Shown: in pieces, positions 18,539-28,560 of the stretch
Layout of the letters: the number at the start of each line of letters is the position of its first letter
Numbering within the stretch: the stretch's first letter is position 1
Source: Bacteroidota bacterium
GTDB lineage: Bacteria > Bacteroidota > Ignavibacteria > Ignavibacteriales > Ignavibacteriaceae
Assembly (NCBI GenBank): GCA_021777835.1
Contig: JAJYDC010000004.1
Location: forward strand, 107,262-171,261
Length of the DNA: 64,000 nucleotides
Direction: 5' to 3'
Program-made: the position numbers and the translations under genes
Notes under the pieces: model-generated
What the model saw: the letters and a program-made list of their open reading frames with translations, nothing else
The model's database searches: none
Told to the model about the DNA's origin: nothing

Positions 18539-19459
18539 CTAATGAATAACAGAAAAGATTCGTTTTATTCTAATTGGATTAAGTAATTCACTTAACTTGG
18601 AAGATGACGCAGACTCATTCCAAGACCAATATATCATAATAGCTTTCCCAACTATAAGATCCGAAGGTACAAATCCCCAAAACCGGCTATCCATGCTATC
18701 GTCTCGATTATCGCCTAATACAAAATAATAATTTTTTTTGAAAGTATAACTTCTAACAGGCTTATCGTTGATAGTAATGACCGTTCCTTCGACACTTACA
18801 GCAGACTTACCTAGTTCTCGATCTATAATAATTTGCCATTTTCTAATATTATTATTGGAAATATTAACTGTCATTCCTTTTCTGGGTGCGATTACAGGTC
18901 CATAATTATCGCTATTCCATTTGTTATCAGGAGGAAAAATTCTACTATCAGGTGTTTCAGAAAATGTTTTGGATTTATTCAACAATGCATTTTTAGGCAA
19001 AGGTATTTTTTTATTGTTTACGTAGACTATCCCTTGTTTAATTTGAATAGTATCGCCGGGTAATCCAATAATTCTTTTTATGAAGTTTACATTATCCGTC
19101 GGCTTTATTTCATTTTGATTACCAGGAAATCTAAATACGATAACGTCGTTTCTTTTTGGGGGTGTTAATGAAATCAACGTTAACTTTGGAATTGATATAT
19201 TAATAAATGGAATACTACCAGGGGTTGACAATTTATATGCTGCTTTATTAACAAGTACAAAGTCGCCAACGAGCAGCGTATTTTCCATAGATGCAGAGGG
19301 GATAGTATTAGCTTCGACAAAAAAAGATTTGACAAGTAGAGCAAGTATAAAAGCAATTAAAATTGCTTTTAGGAATTTTTTAATATCCGGTTTTTTTTCA
19401 GGCTTGGCAGCATCTGCTTTTAGAAGTTTCGTAATATCGTTTTGATAAGACTGAGCCAA
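18539..19459 (-). CDS. lepB: Signal peptidase I
   Basis: This 306-residue type I signal peptidase has one N-terminal membrane segment (about 31-48). The catalytic Ser/Lys dyad is S57 in 'IPSASMENTLLVGDF' and K128 in 'FIKRIIGLPGD'. Box E is 'VLGDNRDDSMDSRFWGFV'. It cleaves signal peptides from secreted proteins outside the inner membrane. The stretch between the membrane segment and the Lys box, and a second insertion near 'PKNALLNKSKTFSETPD', make it longer than minimal family members, as is common in Bacteroidota. It starts 15 bp after the lepA stop, so lepA and lepB probably share a transcript. Confidence 0.96.
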   Translation of the reverse strand: MAQSYQNDITKLLKADAAKPEKKPDIKKFLKAILIAFILALLVKSFFVEANTIPSASMENTLLVGDFVLVNKAAYKLSTPGSIPFINISIPKLTLISLTPPKRNDVIVFRFPGNQNEIKPTDNVNFIKRIIGLPGDTIQIKQGIVYVNNKKIPLPKNALLNKSKTFSETPDSRIFPPDNKWNSDNYGPVIAPRKGMTVNISNNNIRKWQIIIDRELGKSAVSVEGTVITINDKPVRSYTFKKNYYFVLGDNRDDSMDSRFWGFVPSDLIVGKAIMIYWSWNESASSSKLSELLNPIRIKRIFSVIH

Positions 19460-19474
19460 ATCATTCTACCCTAA

Positions 19475-21268
19475 TTATTCGTCGATTTGGAGCACAGCTA
19501 AGAAAGCTTCTTGAGGAATTTCTACATTTCCGACCTGCTTCATTCTCTTTTTACCTTCTTTTTGTTTCTCGAGGAGTTTACGCTTACGAGTAATATCACC
19601 TCCGTAACACTTTGCCAAAACGTTTTTTCTTAAAGCCTTAACTACAGATTTTGAAATTACTTTAGAGCCAATTGCAGCTTGAATATCGATTTCAAACATT
19701 TGACGCGGTATAAGGTCTTTTAATTTAGTACAGACCTTTCTTCCCCAATCATAGGACTTGCTTTTGTGAACTATCATCGACAATGCATCAACAGGTTCGT
19801 TATTAAGAAGAATATCTAGTTTCACGAGCTCAGATTCGCGGTAGCTAATATATTCATAGTCCAAGGATGCATAACCGCGAGTAGTAGACTTTAGTTTATC
19901 ATAGAAATCAAAAATAATTTCGGCGAGAGGGAACTCATATTGGATATCAGCCCGCGTAGGGTCAATGTATGTAGTGTTCTTGTAGGTACCGCGTTTATCT
20001 GTAGCAAGTTTCATGATATTGCCGACGTATTCGCTTGGGCAAACAATTTGAGCTTTTACATAAGGCTCTTCGATACGTTCAATATCTCCTACCGCAGGCA
20101 TCATAGCAGGATTATCAACGACCAATTTATCGCCATTCTTTTTGTAAACATAGTATTCAACATTAGGAAGAGTTGTAATAATAGATTGGTTATATTCTCT
20201 AAGTAATCTTTCCTGAACTATTTCCATATGAAGAAGACCAAGGAACCCGCATCTGAATCCAAACCCAAGAGCAGCGGAAGTCTCAGGTTGATACTGTAAC
20301 GCGGAATCATTTAATCTAAATTTTTCAAGCGCATCGCGAAGATCTTCAAATTCATCAGCATCAGTCGGATATAGTCCACTATAAACCATAGGTTTAACTT
20401 CTTTGTAACCCGGAAGCGGCTGAGTAGCGCCTTGTCTCTGGTGAGTTACAGTATCACCTACTTTTATATCATGCACATCTTTTATCCCGGGAATTAAATA
20501 TCCGACATTTCCTGCAGAGAGTTCATCTATCTTAATTTTCCGAAGGCCAAGGACGCCTACTTCTTCAGCGTCAATTTCTTTATCGACGACAAAACATTTC
20601 AACTTGTCATTAGTTTTAATGGTACCATTAAAGACTCGTATGTAAGCCACAGCACCGCGGTAGATATCAAAAATAGAATCAAAGATTAAAGCTTGGAGAG
20701 GGGCATTTGGATCTCCTTTGGGTGAAGGTATTTTTTTAACTACAGCTTCTAAAATTTCCACTATACCGATTTTTGACTTAGCGCTTGCTAAAATTATTTC
20801 ATCAGAGTCACAACCTAAAAGATCTATTATCTGACCTTTTACTTTTTCAATTTCGGCACTTGGAAGATCAATCTTGTTAATTACAGGGATAATTTCAAGA
20901 CCAGCCTCAATAGCAAGATAAAGATTACTAATGGTTTGAGCTTCTACTCCTTGCGCGGCGTCTACAATTAAGACAGCTCCTTCGCATGCAGCAAGAGACC
21001 GGGACACTTCATAAGTAAAATCTACGTGACCTGGAGTATCAATTAAATTTAATGTATAATCTACTTTATCAGAGGAAGTATATCGCATCTGGATTGCATG
21101 AGATTTAATTGTTATACCACGCTCACGCTCAAGTTCTAAGTCGTCAAGTACTTGGGCTTTAGCTTCCCGTTCTGAAATTGTATGGGTTTGTTCTAAAAGG
21201 CAATCAGCGATCGTTGATTTACCATGATCGATATGGGCGATAATACAGAAATTTCTAATGTTGTTCAT
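19475..21268 (-). CDS. lepA: Elongation factor 4 (LepA), back-translocating ribosomal GTPase
   Basis: This is translation factor LepA/EF-4, 597 residues from the ATG at 21268, the usual length. The start is chosen because '[19 protein letters not shown]' matches the family N-terminus and is preceded by GAGAG; an upstream in-frame ATG at 21361 would add 31 unrelated residues. GTPase motifs are 'AHIDHGKST', '[10 protein letters not shown]', 'DTPGHVDF' and 'NKIDLPSA'. The EF-G-like domains and the LepA C-terminal domain ('[20 protein letters not shown]') are complete. It binds ribosomes and can remodel stalled or mis-translocated complexes. lepA-lepB is a common operon. Confidence 0.97.
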   Translation of the reverse strand: MNNIRNFCIIAHIDHGKSTIADCLLEQTHTISEREAKAQVLDDLELERERGITIKSHAIQMRYTSSDKVDYTLNLIDTPGHVDFTYEVSRSLAACEGAVLIVDAAQGVEAQTISNLYLAIEAGLEIIPVINKIDLPSAEIEKVKGQIIDLLGCDSDEIILASAKSKIGIVEILEAVVKKIPSPKGDPNAPLQALIFDSIFDIYRGAVAYIRVFNGTIKTNDKLKCFVVDKEIDAEEVGVLGLRKIKIDELSAGNVGYLIPGIKDVHDIKVGDTVTHQRQGATQPLPGYKEVKPMVYSGLYPTDADEFEDLRDALEKFRLNDSALQYQPETSAALGFGFRCGFLGLLHMEIVQERLLREYNQSIITTLPNVEYYVYKKNGDKLVVDNPAMMPAVGDIERIEEPYVKAQIVCPSEYVGNIMKLATDKRGTYKNTTYIDPTRADIQYEFPLAEIIFDFYDKLKSTTRGYASLDYEYISYRESELVKLDILLNNEPVDALSMIVHKSKSYDWGRKVCTKLKDLIPRQMFEIDIQAAIGSKVISKSVVKALRKNVLAKCYGGDITRKRKLLEKQKEGKKRMKQVGNVEIPQEAFLAVLQIDE

Positions 21269-21526
21269 AACTCTCAAATGATTAAACTTAAATATACACA
21301 GTGCATAAGAATATTGAAAGGTAAAGCGACACCTATTACCGTCGATCAAGTCACAAAGCATATGAAATTAGTCATTTTAGAAGGCAAAAAAATGCAATTT
21401 TTTATTTCATTTATCTTATTAAATTATCACTTATCCTTTTATAAATTCATTTGTGTAAAAGTCATATAAACGTAGTAAATTAGGTATTACATTCGGAACA
21501 AAAACATATAATCTTCGTCTAAAAGC

Positions 21527-22120
21527 ATGAAAAACAAAAAGAAGAAAACGGAATTGCAACTACCACAAATATTAAACCTAGATGATGATTTCTCTTTAAT
21601 AAAGAGATTCATTGAAGGCGATGAATCGACCTTTAATTTACTGGTTGTTCGCCATAAGGAAAAAGTAAGAAATATAATATACCTTACTTTGAATAATCAT
21701 GAATTAGTAGATGATATTGCTCAAGAAGTTTTTTTAACGGTATATAAGAACTTAGGCCGTTTTAGGTTTGAGTCACAATTTACAACATGGCTTTACAGGA
21801 TAACAATTAATAAATGCAAAGACCATTTAAGAAAAATAAAGATACGAAGCATATTTACTTCGATTAAAGATGAAGAAGAAGATTTTGGATACAGCACTTC
21901 ACCAGATGAAAAAGATGTAGCTGAGATAGTTAGAAAGGCAATTGATCAGTTACCAGAAAAGTTGAAGATACCACTGCTGCTCAAAGATATTGAAGGACTA
22001 AGTTATCAAGAAATTGCAGAATCGATTCAATGTGAAATCGGGACTGTAAAGTCCAGAATTTTTAGAGCGAGAGAAGGGCTAAGAAATATATTGAAGCCCT
22101 ATGAGAAAGAGTTAATGTGA
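21527..22120 (+). CDS. ECF (RpoE-type) sigma factor
   Basis: This 197-residue extracytoplasmic-function sigma factor contains region 2 ('LVDDIAQEVFLTVYKNLGRF', then 'FTTWLYRITINKCKDHLRK') and region 4 ('LPEKLKIPLLLKDIEGLSYQ' with the HTH 'EIAESIQCEIGTVKSRIFRA'). It lacks sigma regions 1 and 3, as expected. Its TGA overlaps the start of the next gene, a tight coupling typical of an ECF sigma with its anti-sigma. It probably directs an envelope-stress or surface regulon. It is divergent from lepA across 258 bp. Confidence 0.95.
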   Translation: MKNKKKKTELQLPQILNLDDDFSLIKRFIEGDESTFNLLVVRHKEKVRNIIYLTLNNHELVDDIAQEVFLTVYKNLGRFRFESQFTTWLYRITINKCKDHLRKIKIRSIFTSIKDEEEDFGYSTSPDEKDVAEIVRKAIDQLPEKLKIPLLLKDIEGLSYQEIAESIQCEIGTVKSRIFRAREGLRNILKPYEKELM

Positions 22121-23679
22121 TGAAAATTTATACTAAAAAATATGAATTATTGTCGGCTTACGTAGACGACGAACTTTCTGATACTGAAATAAGGAAATTA
22201 GAGGATGAACTAAGATTTTCTAAAGACCTTCAGGAAAAGCTTGACGATTTAAAAAGAGTAAAAAAATTAACTTCAAAGTCTGTTAAGAGCGTGCCTGAAA
22301 ATCATTATTTTGACACGCGGGTATCTGCAGCAATTAGAAATGACGGACCATGGTTATTTAGAATAAGGAAATATATACCTGTTGTTGGGATAGTTGCGCT
22401 GAGCATTGCTTTGATGGTTGTTCTAAAAGTGAATCCAGGAATTATTAATAGTCTTTTGGAAAGGCAAAAATCAAACATATCTGAATTTTATACACAAAAC
22501 TTAAAGCCATTATTATATGCGGCAGATTTGACAAACGAAGACATTTTCAATTTTGCATTCTATCATCAATTACCTTTGGATAATCAGAAAAGTCAGTATT
22601 TATTATTAGGCACAGGGCAGAACGGCAGCCAGTTTTGCGAAATTAAAAGCAATTACAAGTTTAACAATACTAACAACCTTGATAAATTTGTTAAAGGATT
22701 AAATCTAAACGCAATACAAAAACAGCAAGTTGATTCGATTCTATCAAATTATGCTATCGATCTGCAATCTCAAGTTTTAGTTAATGAAAAAAACACAGTT
22801 GCTATAAATTCAAATATTTGGAATTACAATAAGGCACTAATTGCAGACCTTGTATCGTTTGCAGCAAGAGCGAACAAGGAAGAAATGAGAAATGTTTTGC
22901 CAGCAGGATTTGATTCATATTATAACAATGGGTCTGTAGCCCGTTTGGTTAATGAAGTCAGATCTGAAAATGGTAATAAGTATATATTCATAACTCCAGA
23001 TACAATTTTTTCAGATTCATTTAACTTTGATAAAGAGAAATTCAGTCAGGATATGAAAAAATTAAATGAAGAAATGAAAAAGATGAATAAAAGCGGTGAG
23101 AATTTCTCTTTTAATTTCCATATGGATTCTAATTTTGTTAATAAGACAAAAATACCGTCCTATAACGGTCAGTTTAAGATATATGTAGACAGTAATTCAT
23201 GTCTTATTCATCTTCCTCAAGTTTTTGTTCCTCAAATCCAAATACCGAATCTTGATAGTATGTCAGCGAATATAGGTAAGGCAGCTGATTTATTTAGAAG
23301 TTTTTCTTTCAATTTTCCAGAAATGAGTAAGGGAAAGAATTTTAACTACAAATATTTCTATAGTGATTCTGGTAAAGGCTATAACTTTAATTTTAGAGTT
23401 TTTGGATTAGATTCCACATTCAATTTTAAGAATCATAAGATGGACTCAATGTTTGGGAAAAACTTTAGGAGATTTAACTTTAACAGCCCGGATTCTTTAA
23501 AAGGCTTTTACAAATCATTTTTTGGAGATTCCACAGCATTTAACCAAAGGGAAATTGAAAAGGAATTGCAGCAAGTACAGCGTCAATTAGAACTATTTCA
23601 GAAACAAATGGATAAACTTCAGAAACAGTTTCCTAAGAATGAGAAGCATTTGAAGAGTTCTAAATCAGTTGAAATATAA
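22120..23679 (+). CDS. Large membrane anti-sigma-like protein with Phe/Asn-rich periplasmic region
   Basis: The start is ATG 22120, overlapping the sigma-factor stop; GTG 22117 is an alternative. The N-terminal 75 residues are acidic and helical and open 'ELLSAYVDDELSDTEIRKLE', like an anti-sigma domain, but the HxxxCxxC zinc motif is absent. A membrane segment lies at about 87-105. The periplasmic part has an LTxxQ-like helix ('LNAIQKQQVDSIL', about 197-209) reminiscent of Spy/CpxP stress sensors, a long Phe/Asn/Ser-rich region ('FNFKNHKMDSMFGKNFRRFN') and a C-terminal Gln-rich coiled coil. It is far larger than ordinary anti-sigma factors. Sequestering the sigma factor is inferred from context; the sensed signal is unknown. 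Confidence 0.75.
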   Translation: MKIYTKKYELLSAYVDDELSDTEIRKLEDELRFSKDLQEKLDDLKRVKKLTSKSVKSVPENHYFDTRVSAAIRNDGPWLFRIRKYIPVVGIVALSIALMVVLKVNPGIINSLLERQKSNISEFYTQNLKPLLYAADLTNEDIFNFAFYHQLPLDNQKSQYLLLGTGQNGSQFCEIKSNYKFNNTNNLDKFVKGLNLNAIQKQQVDSILSNYAIDLQSQVLVNEKNTVAINSNIWNYNKALIADLVSFAARANKEEMRNVLPAGFDSYYNNGSVARLVNEVRSENGNKYIFITPDTIFSDSFNFDKEKFSQDMKKLNEEMKKMNKSGENFSFNFHMDSNFVNKTKIPSYNGQFKIYVDSNSCLIHLPQVFVPQIQIPNLDSMSANIGKAADLFRSFSFNFPEMSKGKNFNYKYFYSDSGKGYNFNFRVFGLDSTFNFKNHKMDSMFGKNFRRFNFNSPDSLKGFYKSFFGDSTAFNQREIEKELQQVQRQLELFQKQMDKLQKQFPKNEKHLKSSKSVEI

Positions 23680-23904
23680 TACTTGCGCGTATTTCTGTTA
23701 AAAGATGCATTAGAATGAATTTTCGTTAAAACTCGTATTTTATCAGTTATCCTATTTTTCTTCCGTTCATACAACTCTCCTTTACAAAAAGCTTTTTTTA
23801 GCTTAATTTACTTTTAGCAAGAAAGGCAAAATTATATATCTTGTCTAATTGGGGTTAATTCATTTAAATGTTGTAGCTAAAAATAAACGAATTATTCTTA
23901 AAAT

Positions 23905-26007
23905 ATGAAGCTCGAAATACCGGCCTTGAAGATGAATCAGAAACTGCAAACCTTTATTGGGCTTTCGATATTATTGTTTGGTTTCAAATTCTTTATAGCC
24001 AGTTCTGATTCAACAGCATACATGCTGATTGACGATGTACTGGTTGGGCTTACGGTTATAACCTTTGTATTCTATTTAAAGGATTGGATGCATTTAAAGA
24101 AAGTTAATCCGCTTTCTTTAGTTATGAATATTGGAATACTTTCGGCATTGATTTTTTTACTTATCACATTTTCCGGGGCAATCAATAGTAGTTTAGCGAT
24201 TAATAATAGTCCAAATTCTTTAAGAACAAATTTCATTTCAAATTTGGTCACTTTTATATATTCCTTTATAATTCTAGGGTCGCTCTCATACATTTTCCTT
24301 GCTTTCCGAGAACTATATTCCTTTAAACAAAAACGCGATATCAAGACTTATTTTAATACTATGGTTGTGTTTTTTATTCTTGCATCGTATTCAACCTTGC
24401 TTCAGCAAAATGCTGATCTATTATATATTAAGGACACCTTTTTTATAATATCTATTCTGTTGATAATAATTAATTCTATTAAAATTTCATGGATAGCTTT
24501 CATAGTAAAAAGAGAAAAGAAGATTCTACTTTTTCTGTCAATAATTATAGCCATTCTTTTTGTGTCAAACATTGTGAAAATATCCAACCAAAGCCCAAAT
24601 ATGTTAGGTCAGTTTTCACCGATACTAAATCAATTTTTTAAGATCATCGGTATATATGGGTCGATTTATTTTAGCATATTATTTTTTACCACGTTATTTC
24701 ATATACCTACTGCAGAAGCATTTGATAGAAAAGCACAGGAAGTTACTTCGCTTCAATATTTTAGTAAGTTAATTACCGAGGTCTTAGATTTTGATGATTT
24801 AGTCAGGACAATAACAGATATAGCTGCAAAATTAAGTAATGCTGATGCGGCCTGGATTGCTTGGAAAGAAGGCGATGGATTAAAATCAGTAGGCAATAAC
24901 AGCATTGGATTTTTAGATGCTGATTTAATAACGTTTTTTGTCGCAGAGAATAAAGAGAAGTATGATCTAAACGAAACTGTTTTCATAAGCTTGGATAGAT
25001 TCCGGAAAAAGTCACAGTTAGGAGAATCTTTTTCAAACATTACAGTATCGCCTCTAAGAGCGCATAACGAACTCAAAGGATATCTTTTAACAGGGAAGAA
25101 AAATAATTTTCTTTTTGATGATGAAGATAAAAATGCATTAGATACATTTTCGGATTATGCTTCCGTAGCTATTGAAAACTCAAGACTCTTTGAGGAATCA
25201 ATAATAAAGGAGCGTTTGGAAAAGGAACTTGATCTTGCAAGAGAAGTTCAAAGAAAGATTTTGCCGTCTAAAAATCCTGACTATGAGGGTTTAACTATTT
25301 CAACAGTTTTTATACCGGCATTCGAAGTAGGAGGTGACTACTACGACTTTTTCGAGATTGACAAATATAATTTCGGATTTGTAATTGCGGACGTATCTGG
25401 GAAGGGGATTTCAGCAGCATTTATAATGGCAGAAGTAAAAGGAATTTTTGAATCACTATCTAAGACTATCAAGACTCCTAAGAATATATTAATAAAGGCA
25501 AACGAAATTCTGCAGCGAACTTTAGACCGGAAAAACTTTGTAAGTGCAGCTTACGGTTTCCTTGATGTGAAAAATGAAACTATGCTGATTTCTCGGGCGG
25601 GGCATTGTCCTATTATACTCATAAGGAATAATGCTATTGAAAATTTACGACCGTCGGGGATTGGTTTGGGACTTAACTTTTCGGAACACTTTTCTAATAC
25701 TCTTGAAGAGATCAAAATAGATTTAAGAGAAAATGATATAGTAGTCCTATATACAGACGGCATTACCGAAGCTAAAAATAAACTTCTTGAAGACTTTGGA
25801 AGTGATCTTTTTGAGAAAATACTTATAGAAAATTGTGATAAAGATGCAGACGATATTGCAAACAAGGTTATTCGTGAAGTAACTTTGTTTTCACAAAATC
25901 ATCCACAGCATGACGATATAACTTTAGTCATACTTAAATGGAAACAAAAATTAAAAATTGATGGAGAAAAGGAATGGCAGAATTCAGCACTTCAACCAAA
26001 GATTTAG
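23905..26007 (+). CDS. Membrane SpoIIE-type PP2C phosphatase with GAF domain
   Basis: This 700-residue protein has about eight hydrophobic segments in residues 15-265, a GAF-like domain (about 275-425), a helical linker ending 'ELDLAREVQRKILP', and a SpoIIE-family PP2C domain. The metal-binding aspartates are visible in 'GGDYYDF' (about 476), 'ADVSGKGISAAF', 'DGITEAKN' (about 617) and 'HDDITLVIL'. It should dephosphorylate a STAS-domain anti-sigma antagonist, with activity set by signals perceived in the membrane or GAF region. The STAS gene overlaps its end by 34 bp, so translation is probably coupled. Substrate assignment to that neighbour is inference. Confidence 0.92.
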   Translation: MKLEIPALKMNQKLQTFIGLSILLFGFKFFIASSDSTAYMLIDDVLVGLTVITFVFYLKDWMHLKKVNPLSLVMNIGILSALIFLLITFSGAINSSLAINNSPNSLRTNFISNLVTFIYSFIILGSLSYIFLAFRELYSFKQKRDIKTYFNTMVVFFILASYSTLLQQNADLLYIKDTFFIISILLIIINSIKISWIAFIVKREKKILLFLSIIIAILFVSNIVKISNQSPNMLGQFSPILNQFFKIIGIYGSIYFSILFFTTLFHIPTAEAFDRKAQEVTSLQYFSKLITEVLDFDDLVRTITDIAAKLSNADAAWIAWKEGDGLKSVGNNSIGFLDADLITFFVAENKEKYDLNETVFISLDRFRKKSQLGESFSNITVSPLRAHNELKGYLLTGKKNNFLFDDEDKNALDTFSDYASVAIENSRLFEESIIKERLEKELDLAREVQRKILPSKNPDYEGLTISTVFIPAFEVGGDYYDFFEIDKYNFGFVIADVSGKGISAAFIMAEVKGIFESLSKTIKTPKNILIKANEILQRTLDRKNFVSAAYGFLDVKNETMLISRAGHCPIILIRNNAIENLRPSGIGLGLNFSEHFSNTLEEIKIDLRENDIVVLYTDGITEAKNKLLEDFGSDLFEKILIENCDKDADDIANKVIREVTLFSQNHPQHDDITLVILKWKQKLKIDGEKEWQNSALQPKI

Positions 26008-26339
26008 GTGGAGTTAGTATTATATATTTACAAGGTTACCTTGATGCACACACAGCTCCCTCGTTAGAGAATACGTTTTCTAATTTGATTGAAAACGGGA
26101 AATATTGTACGGTTGTCAATTTTAAGGAACTTGCATATATAAGCAGTGCCGGGTTAGGTGTATTTATGGCTTTTATAGAAAAAATGCGAGAAAACAACGG
26201 AGATATAAAATTAACCAGCATGAGCGAAAAAGTATATAACATATTTGATTTGCTCGGCTTTCCTTTGTTATACGAAATATACAAAACAGAAGATGAAGCA
26301 GTTAACAAATTTATCGAGTCAAAGAACCTTGAAAAGTAA
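25974..26339 (+). CDS. STAS-domain anti-sigma factor antagonist (RsbV-like)
   Basis: This 121-residue single STAS domain contains the phosphorylatable serine motif 'YISSAGLGVFMAF' (probably S57, by analogy with SpoIIAA), the central motif of SpoIIAA/RsbV antagonists. Unphosphorylated protein should bind the RsbW-like kinase encoded next and release that kinase's target. It lies between a PP2C phosphatase and the kinase, overlapping both, which is the standard order of a partner-switching module. Confidence 0.94.
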   Translation: MAEFSTSTKDLGGVSIIYLQGYLDAHTAPSLENTFSNLIENGKYCTVVNFKELAYISSAGLGVFMAFIEKMRENNGDIKLTSMSEKVYNIFDLLGFPLLYEIYKTEDEAVNKFIESKNLEK

Positions 26340-26775
26340 GAATAATAAATCGGAAGAAAAAGAATTGACAGTTAAAAGCCGGACGGAAAACCTTTCGGCT
26401 ATCCGTAATTTTGTTTCCTCCGGTGCACTTGAATTGGGTATATCTTTAAAAGTAGTAGAGAATATTATCCTGGCAGTAGACGAAGCATGTACTAATATTA
26501 TTAAACATGCGTATCAATATTTCCCGGAAGGAGAAATTATAGTAAGATTAAAATTTTCAAGGGAGAAATTTACAGTAATTATAATTGATCACGGTGTACC
26601 ATTTCAGCCTGAAACAATACCTGATCCCGATTTACAAACTTATTATAGACAGCATCGTGTAGGCGGATTAGGAATGTTTTTGATGAAATCATTAATGGAT
26701 GAAGTCAAATATGTCTCAGTACCGGGTAAATATAATCAAGTACTTTTATCTAAGAATTTGCCAGCCACGCATTAA
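26329..26775 (+). CDS. RsbW-like anti-sigma serine kinase (HATPase)
   Basis: This is a GHKL-fold serine kinase of the RsbW/SpoIIAB type. Motifs are the N-box 'ILAVDEACTNIIKHAY', G1 'IIDHGVPFQPE' and G2 'VGGLGMFLMKSLMDEV'. I chose TTG 26329 because it gives a family-typical N-terminus ('KSKNNKSEEKELTVKSRTEN') and overlaps the STAS stop. An ATG at 26293 or 26245 would add 12 or 28 residues and cannot be excluded. It should phosphorylate the STAS protein and bind an unidentified client. The ECF sigma factor upstream is one candidate, though RsbW proteins normally bind sigma-B-type factors. Confidence 0.85.
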   Translation: MKSKNNKSEEKELTVKSRTENLSAIRNFVSSGALELGISLKVVENIILAVDEACTNIIKHAYQYFPEGEIIVRLKFSREKFTVIIIDHGVPFQPETIPDPDLQTYYRQHRVGGLGMFLMKSLMDEVKYVSVPGKYNQVLLSKNLPATH

Positions 26776-26780
26776 TTAAG

Positions 26781-28460
26781 ATGAACGACACAGAAAATAT
26801 TAAAGTCAAACGAAATCTTACTGCCCTTGTAGACTTTAGCAGAATTATTAACTCTAGTCTTGATCTGGATTTTATCCTAAATAATATACTATTAACCTGT
26901 CTTGGCAAATTCTTTGCCACGAAGGGGATTGTCGCATTAAAGATTAATGGGACAATTGTGCCGAAATCATTTAAAGGTCTTTCTGTTGAAGCAATAAATA
27001 AGTTTCCGAAGCTAAAAAGCGGGGAGGGGTTAATTGAGAACCCAGAGTTCAAGAATTATTTAAGTGAAAACCATATTGTAACAATTGAAAAGATCAGTTC
27101 ATCTCAAGAATGCCTCGGGATAGTGTGCCTGGGTGAGAAGTTGAACAAGAGCCCATTTACAGCAGATGATATAGAATTTCTAAGAACCATTTTGAATATT
27201 TCGTCTTCTGCAATTCATAATTCAATAATGATAGATGAACTGAAGCACGTCAATCGATCGCTTGACCGCCGTGTTCATAGGCTTAATTCGTTGTTTGAAT
27301 TAAGCAAAGAATTCGGAATGTTTTCAGAATCGACAAAAGTGGCAAGGTTATTGGTCTATTCTGTAATTGGTCAATTCCTTGTTTCTAAGTTTGCGGTTAT
27401 TACATTTCAACCGGGGGCAATTGAAATTCTTGAATCAAAGTTTGATAATGCGGAACTCACAAGAGCACTTAATGGCTATGACTTTACTTCTTACGAGAAC
27501 GCAATTTCCAAAGATGAAATTACAAACAAATTTTATGATCTTGAATTATTAGGGGTCGATCTTATAGTCCCAATGCAACTGCAAGGGGAAACTAAAGGAC
27601 TAATTCTACTTGGAAAAAGAATTAATAATCATTCTTATTCCGAAACGGACGTCGAATTTATTTATTCGGTGGGAAGCCTTGCTATTATTTCACTTGAGAA
27701 TAGGAGATTGTTTAAAGAAGCATTAGAAAAACAAAAGCTTGAAGAAGAACTTGAAATTGCCCGGGGCATACAGAAGAATCTTCTGCCGCACTCAATACCT
27801 AAATATAATAATTTTGAAATTGCTGCCGTAAATATATCATCTCAGCATGTTGGAGGTGATTATTATGACATTATTTCCTTAAATGAAAATAATTTTTGTA
27901 TAGCAATAGGTGACGTTTCCGGTAAAGGAGTCCCCGCAGCACTATTAATGGCTAATATTCAAGCATTCTTAAGAGTAATCTGCAAGCATGGAATGGACCT
28001 TGCTGAGGCTACAGGCATTATCAATGATCTGATTACTTCTAACATCACGGATGGGAAATTTATTACTTTTTTTTGGGGCATGCTGGATGAAGTAAATAAA
28101 ACGATTCAGTATGTAAATGCCGGGCATAATCCTCCGCTGCTTATTAGAAAGGGAAAGATCCGCAAACTTGATAAAGGCGGAATTATCCTCGGTGTCATGA
28201 AAACATTTACACCATATTTAACTGAGACTGTTCATCTGTTAAAGGAAGACGTTATAATATTATTTACTGACGGAGTAACAGAAGCTAAGAATTTTAACGA
28301 CGAGGAATTTTCAGATGAAAAGCTTGAATCTTTAGGCTTGAAACTTGCAAGCCTTGCTGCCGATGATATCCTTCAAAACATTAAAAATGAAGTCCAAAAT
28401 TTCGCAAAAGGCACATTGCAGTCGGATGATATTACAATGGTGGTCATAAAAGTTTTGTAG
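26781..28460 (+). CDS. Cytosolic tandem-GAF SpoIIE-type PP2C phosphatase
   Basis: This 559-residue soluble protein has two GAF-like domains (about 15-150 and 165-305), a helical linker 'ELEIARGIQKNLLPHSIP', and a PP2C/SpoIIE catalytic domain with 'GGDYYDI' (about 358), 'GDVSGKGVPAALLMA', 'AGHNPPLL', 'DGVTEAKN' and 'SDDITMVVIK'. All metal-binding acidic residues are kept. No membrane segment is present, so it would sense a cytoplasmic signal. It starts 5 bp after the RsbW-like stop, consistent with one transcript. Confidence 0.93.
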   Translation: MNDTENIKVKRNLTALVDFSRIINSSLDLDFILNNILLTCLGKFFATKGIVALKINGTIVPKSFKGLSVEAINKFPKLKSGEGLIENPEFKNYLSENHIVTIEKISSSQECLGIVCLGEKLNKSPFTADDIEFLRTILNISSSAIHNSIMIDELKHVNRSLDRRVHRLNSLFELSKEFGMFSESTKVARLLVYSVIGQFLVSKFAVITFQPGAIEILESKFDNAELTRALNGYDFTSYENAISKDEITNKFYDLELLGVDLIVPMQLQGETKGLILLGKRINNHSYSETDVEFIYSVGSLAIISLENRRLFKEALEKQKLEEELEIARGIQKNLLPHSIPKYNNFEIAAVNISSQHVGGDYYDIISLNENNFCIAIGDVSGKGVPAALLMANIQAFLRVICKHGMDLAEATGIINDLITSNITDGKFITFFWGMLDEVNKTIQYVNAGHNPPLLIRKGKIRKLDKGGIILGVMKTFTPYLTETVHLLKEDVIILFTDGVTEAKNFNDEEFSDEKLESLGLKLASLAADDILQNIKNEVQNFAKGTLQSDDITMVVIKVL

Positions 28461-28560
28461 TATTATTTTTTCTTTTGACTAATTTAATTACCTTTCGACA
28501 AAGATATATTTCAAAAAAACTTATAATTATCAAATTATTATTATATTTTAATTAGTACAA

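Noticed and set aside
21269..21361. N-terminal extension of LepA from an upstream ATG
   Set aside because: The extra 31 residues do not resemble LepA, and a better start with a ribosome-binding site lies at 21268.
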